DNA of 64,000 nucleotides, taken from positions 1,550,001-1,614,000 of the forward strand of contig NZ_CP017114.1 in the NCBI RefSeq assembly GCF_001720485.1, written 5' to 3'. Positions within the stretch are counted from its first letter, which is position 1. Each line of letters opens with the position of its first letter. Shown piece after piece: positions 63,906 through 64,000 of this stretch. The translations under genes and the position numbers were made by a program. A model generated the notes under the pieces. The model saw only the letters and a list, made by a program, of their open reading frames with translations, was not told the DNA's origin and did no database searches. This DNA is from Cobetia marina (GTDB lineage Bacteria > Pseudomonadota > Gammaproteobacteria > Pseudomonadales > Halomonadaceae).

Positions 63906-64000
63906 ATGCTAAGTAATGATTTGCCATATACTTTATTCGGTGGTATCAATGTTCTCGAATCACGTGATCTTGCCATGCGCGCCTGCGAGCATTATGTAGA
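63906..64000 (+). CDS. kdsA: 3-deoxy-8-phosphooctulonate (Kdo-8-P) synthase, 5' part, runs off the window
   Basis: Only the first 31 codons are present. The start reads [20 protein letters not shown] then [12 protein letters not shown], matching residues of E. coli KdsA near its N-terminus ([20 protein letters not shown]...). The ATG has AGGGAT 7 nt upstream. KdsA makes Kdo-8-phosphate from PEP and arabinose-5-phosphate, feeding CMP-Kdo to KpsC/KpsS, so a capsule-dedicated copy fits this operon. Codon use returns to G+C-rich within these 31 codons. Confidence 0.9.
   Translation, partial: MLSNDLPYTLFGGINVLESRDLAMRACEHYV

Overview
The window reads as a chromosomal segment of a marine, salt-tolerant gammaproteobacterium, most likely Halomonadaceae (Cobetia/Halomonas-like). 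That is inferred from the G+C-rich housekeeping genes, a BCCT osmolyte carrier, E. coli-like Ugd, CysD, PoxB and KdsA, and the two surface-polysaccharide systems. It is almost entirely about building and exporting cell-surface glycans. No tRNA, rRNA, CRISPR array, IS element or phage gene was seen.

Layout. 1-6 kb: BCCT transporter (-), nitronate monooxygenase (-), PoxB-type pyruvate oxidase (+) and a tiny secreted His/Gly/Cys peptide (+). 6.2-11.6 kb: gfcABCD (yjbEFGH) on the minus strand, whose first gene carries a greatly expanded Asp/Gly/Thr repeat. 11.6-13.1 kb: a 1.5 kb divergent regulatory gap holding a structured inverted repeat and a perfect 12/12 ops (RfaH-recruitment) element. 13.1-27.9 kb (+): Wzy-dependent capsule/EPS operon, namely wza, wzc, a phosphoglycosyl transferase, an AT-rich serotype cassette (Wzy, Wzx, glycosyltransferases, acetyltransferase), a UDP-glucuronate epimerase-like gene, ugd and an O-antigen ligase/polymerase-like gene. 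28-32 kb: frnE, then a small accessory island of unfamiliar genes on the minus strand bracketed by two near-identical 47-bp terminator-containing direct repeats.

32.2-48.7 kb (-): kpsC, kpsS, an SDR (rkpH-like), an LtaS-like sulfatase-fold membrane protein (rkpI-like), a 2,711-residue highly reducing type I PKS (rkpA-like) and an alpha-oxoamine synthase (rkpG-like). 49-64 kb (+): an internally deleted SLC13 permease, cysQ, cysD, cysNC, a lipoprotein, kpsD (with a second copy of the extended ops element inside its signal-peptide codons), kpsM, kpsE, kpsT, a 1,163-residue multidomain HAD/glycan protein, a pyruvyltransferase-like gene and the 5' end of kdsA.

How it fits together. One system is Wzx/Wzy/Wza/Wzc (group 1/4-like, with Gfc accessory proteins). 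The other is an ABC-transporter capsule (KpsMTED with KpsC/KpsS Kdo-linker transferases and KdsA supplying Kdo) coupled to a rhizobial rkp-like lipid pathway. The PKS + oxoamine synthase + ketoreductase-like SDR set has the same logic as fungal sphinganine-analogue (fumonisin) synthesis. The most interesting inference is therefore that this capsule is anchored on a PKS-made, sphingoid-like lipid, perhaps given a phosphoglycerol head by the LtaS-like protein. Both operons appear to be under RfaH/ops-type antitermination.
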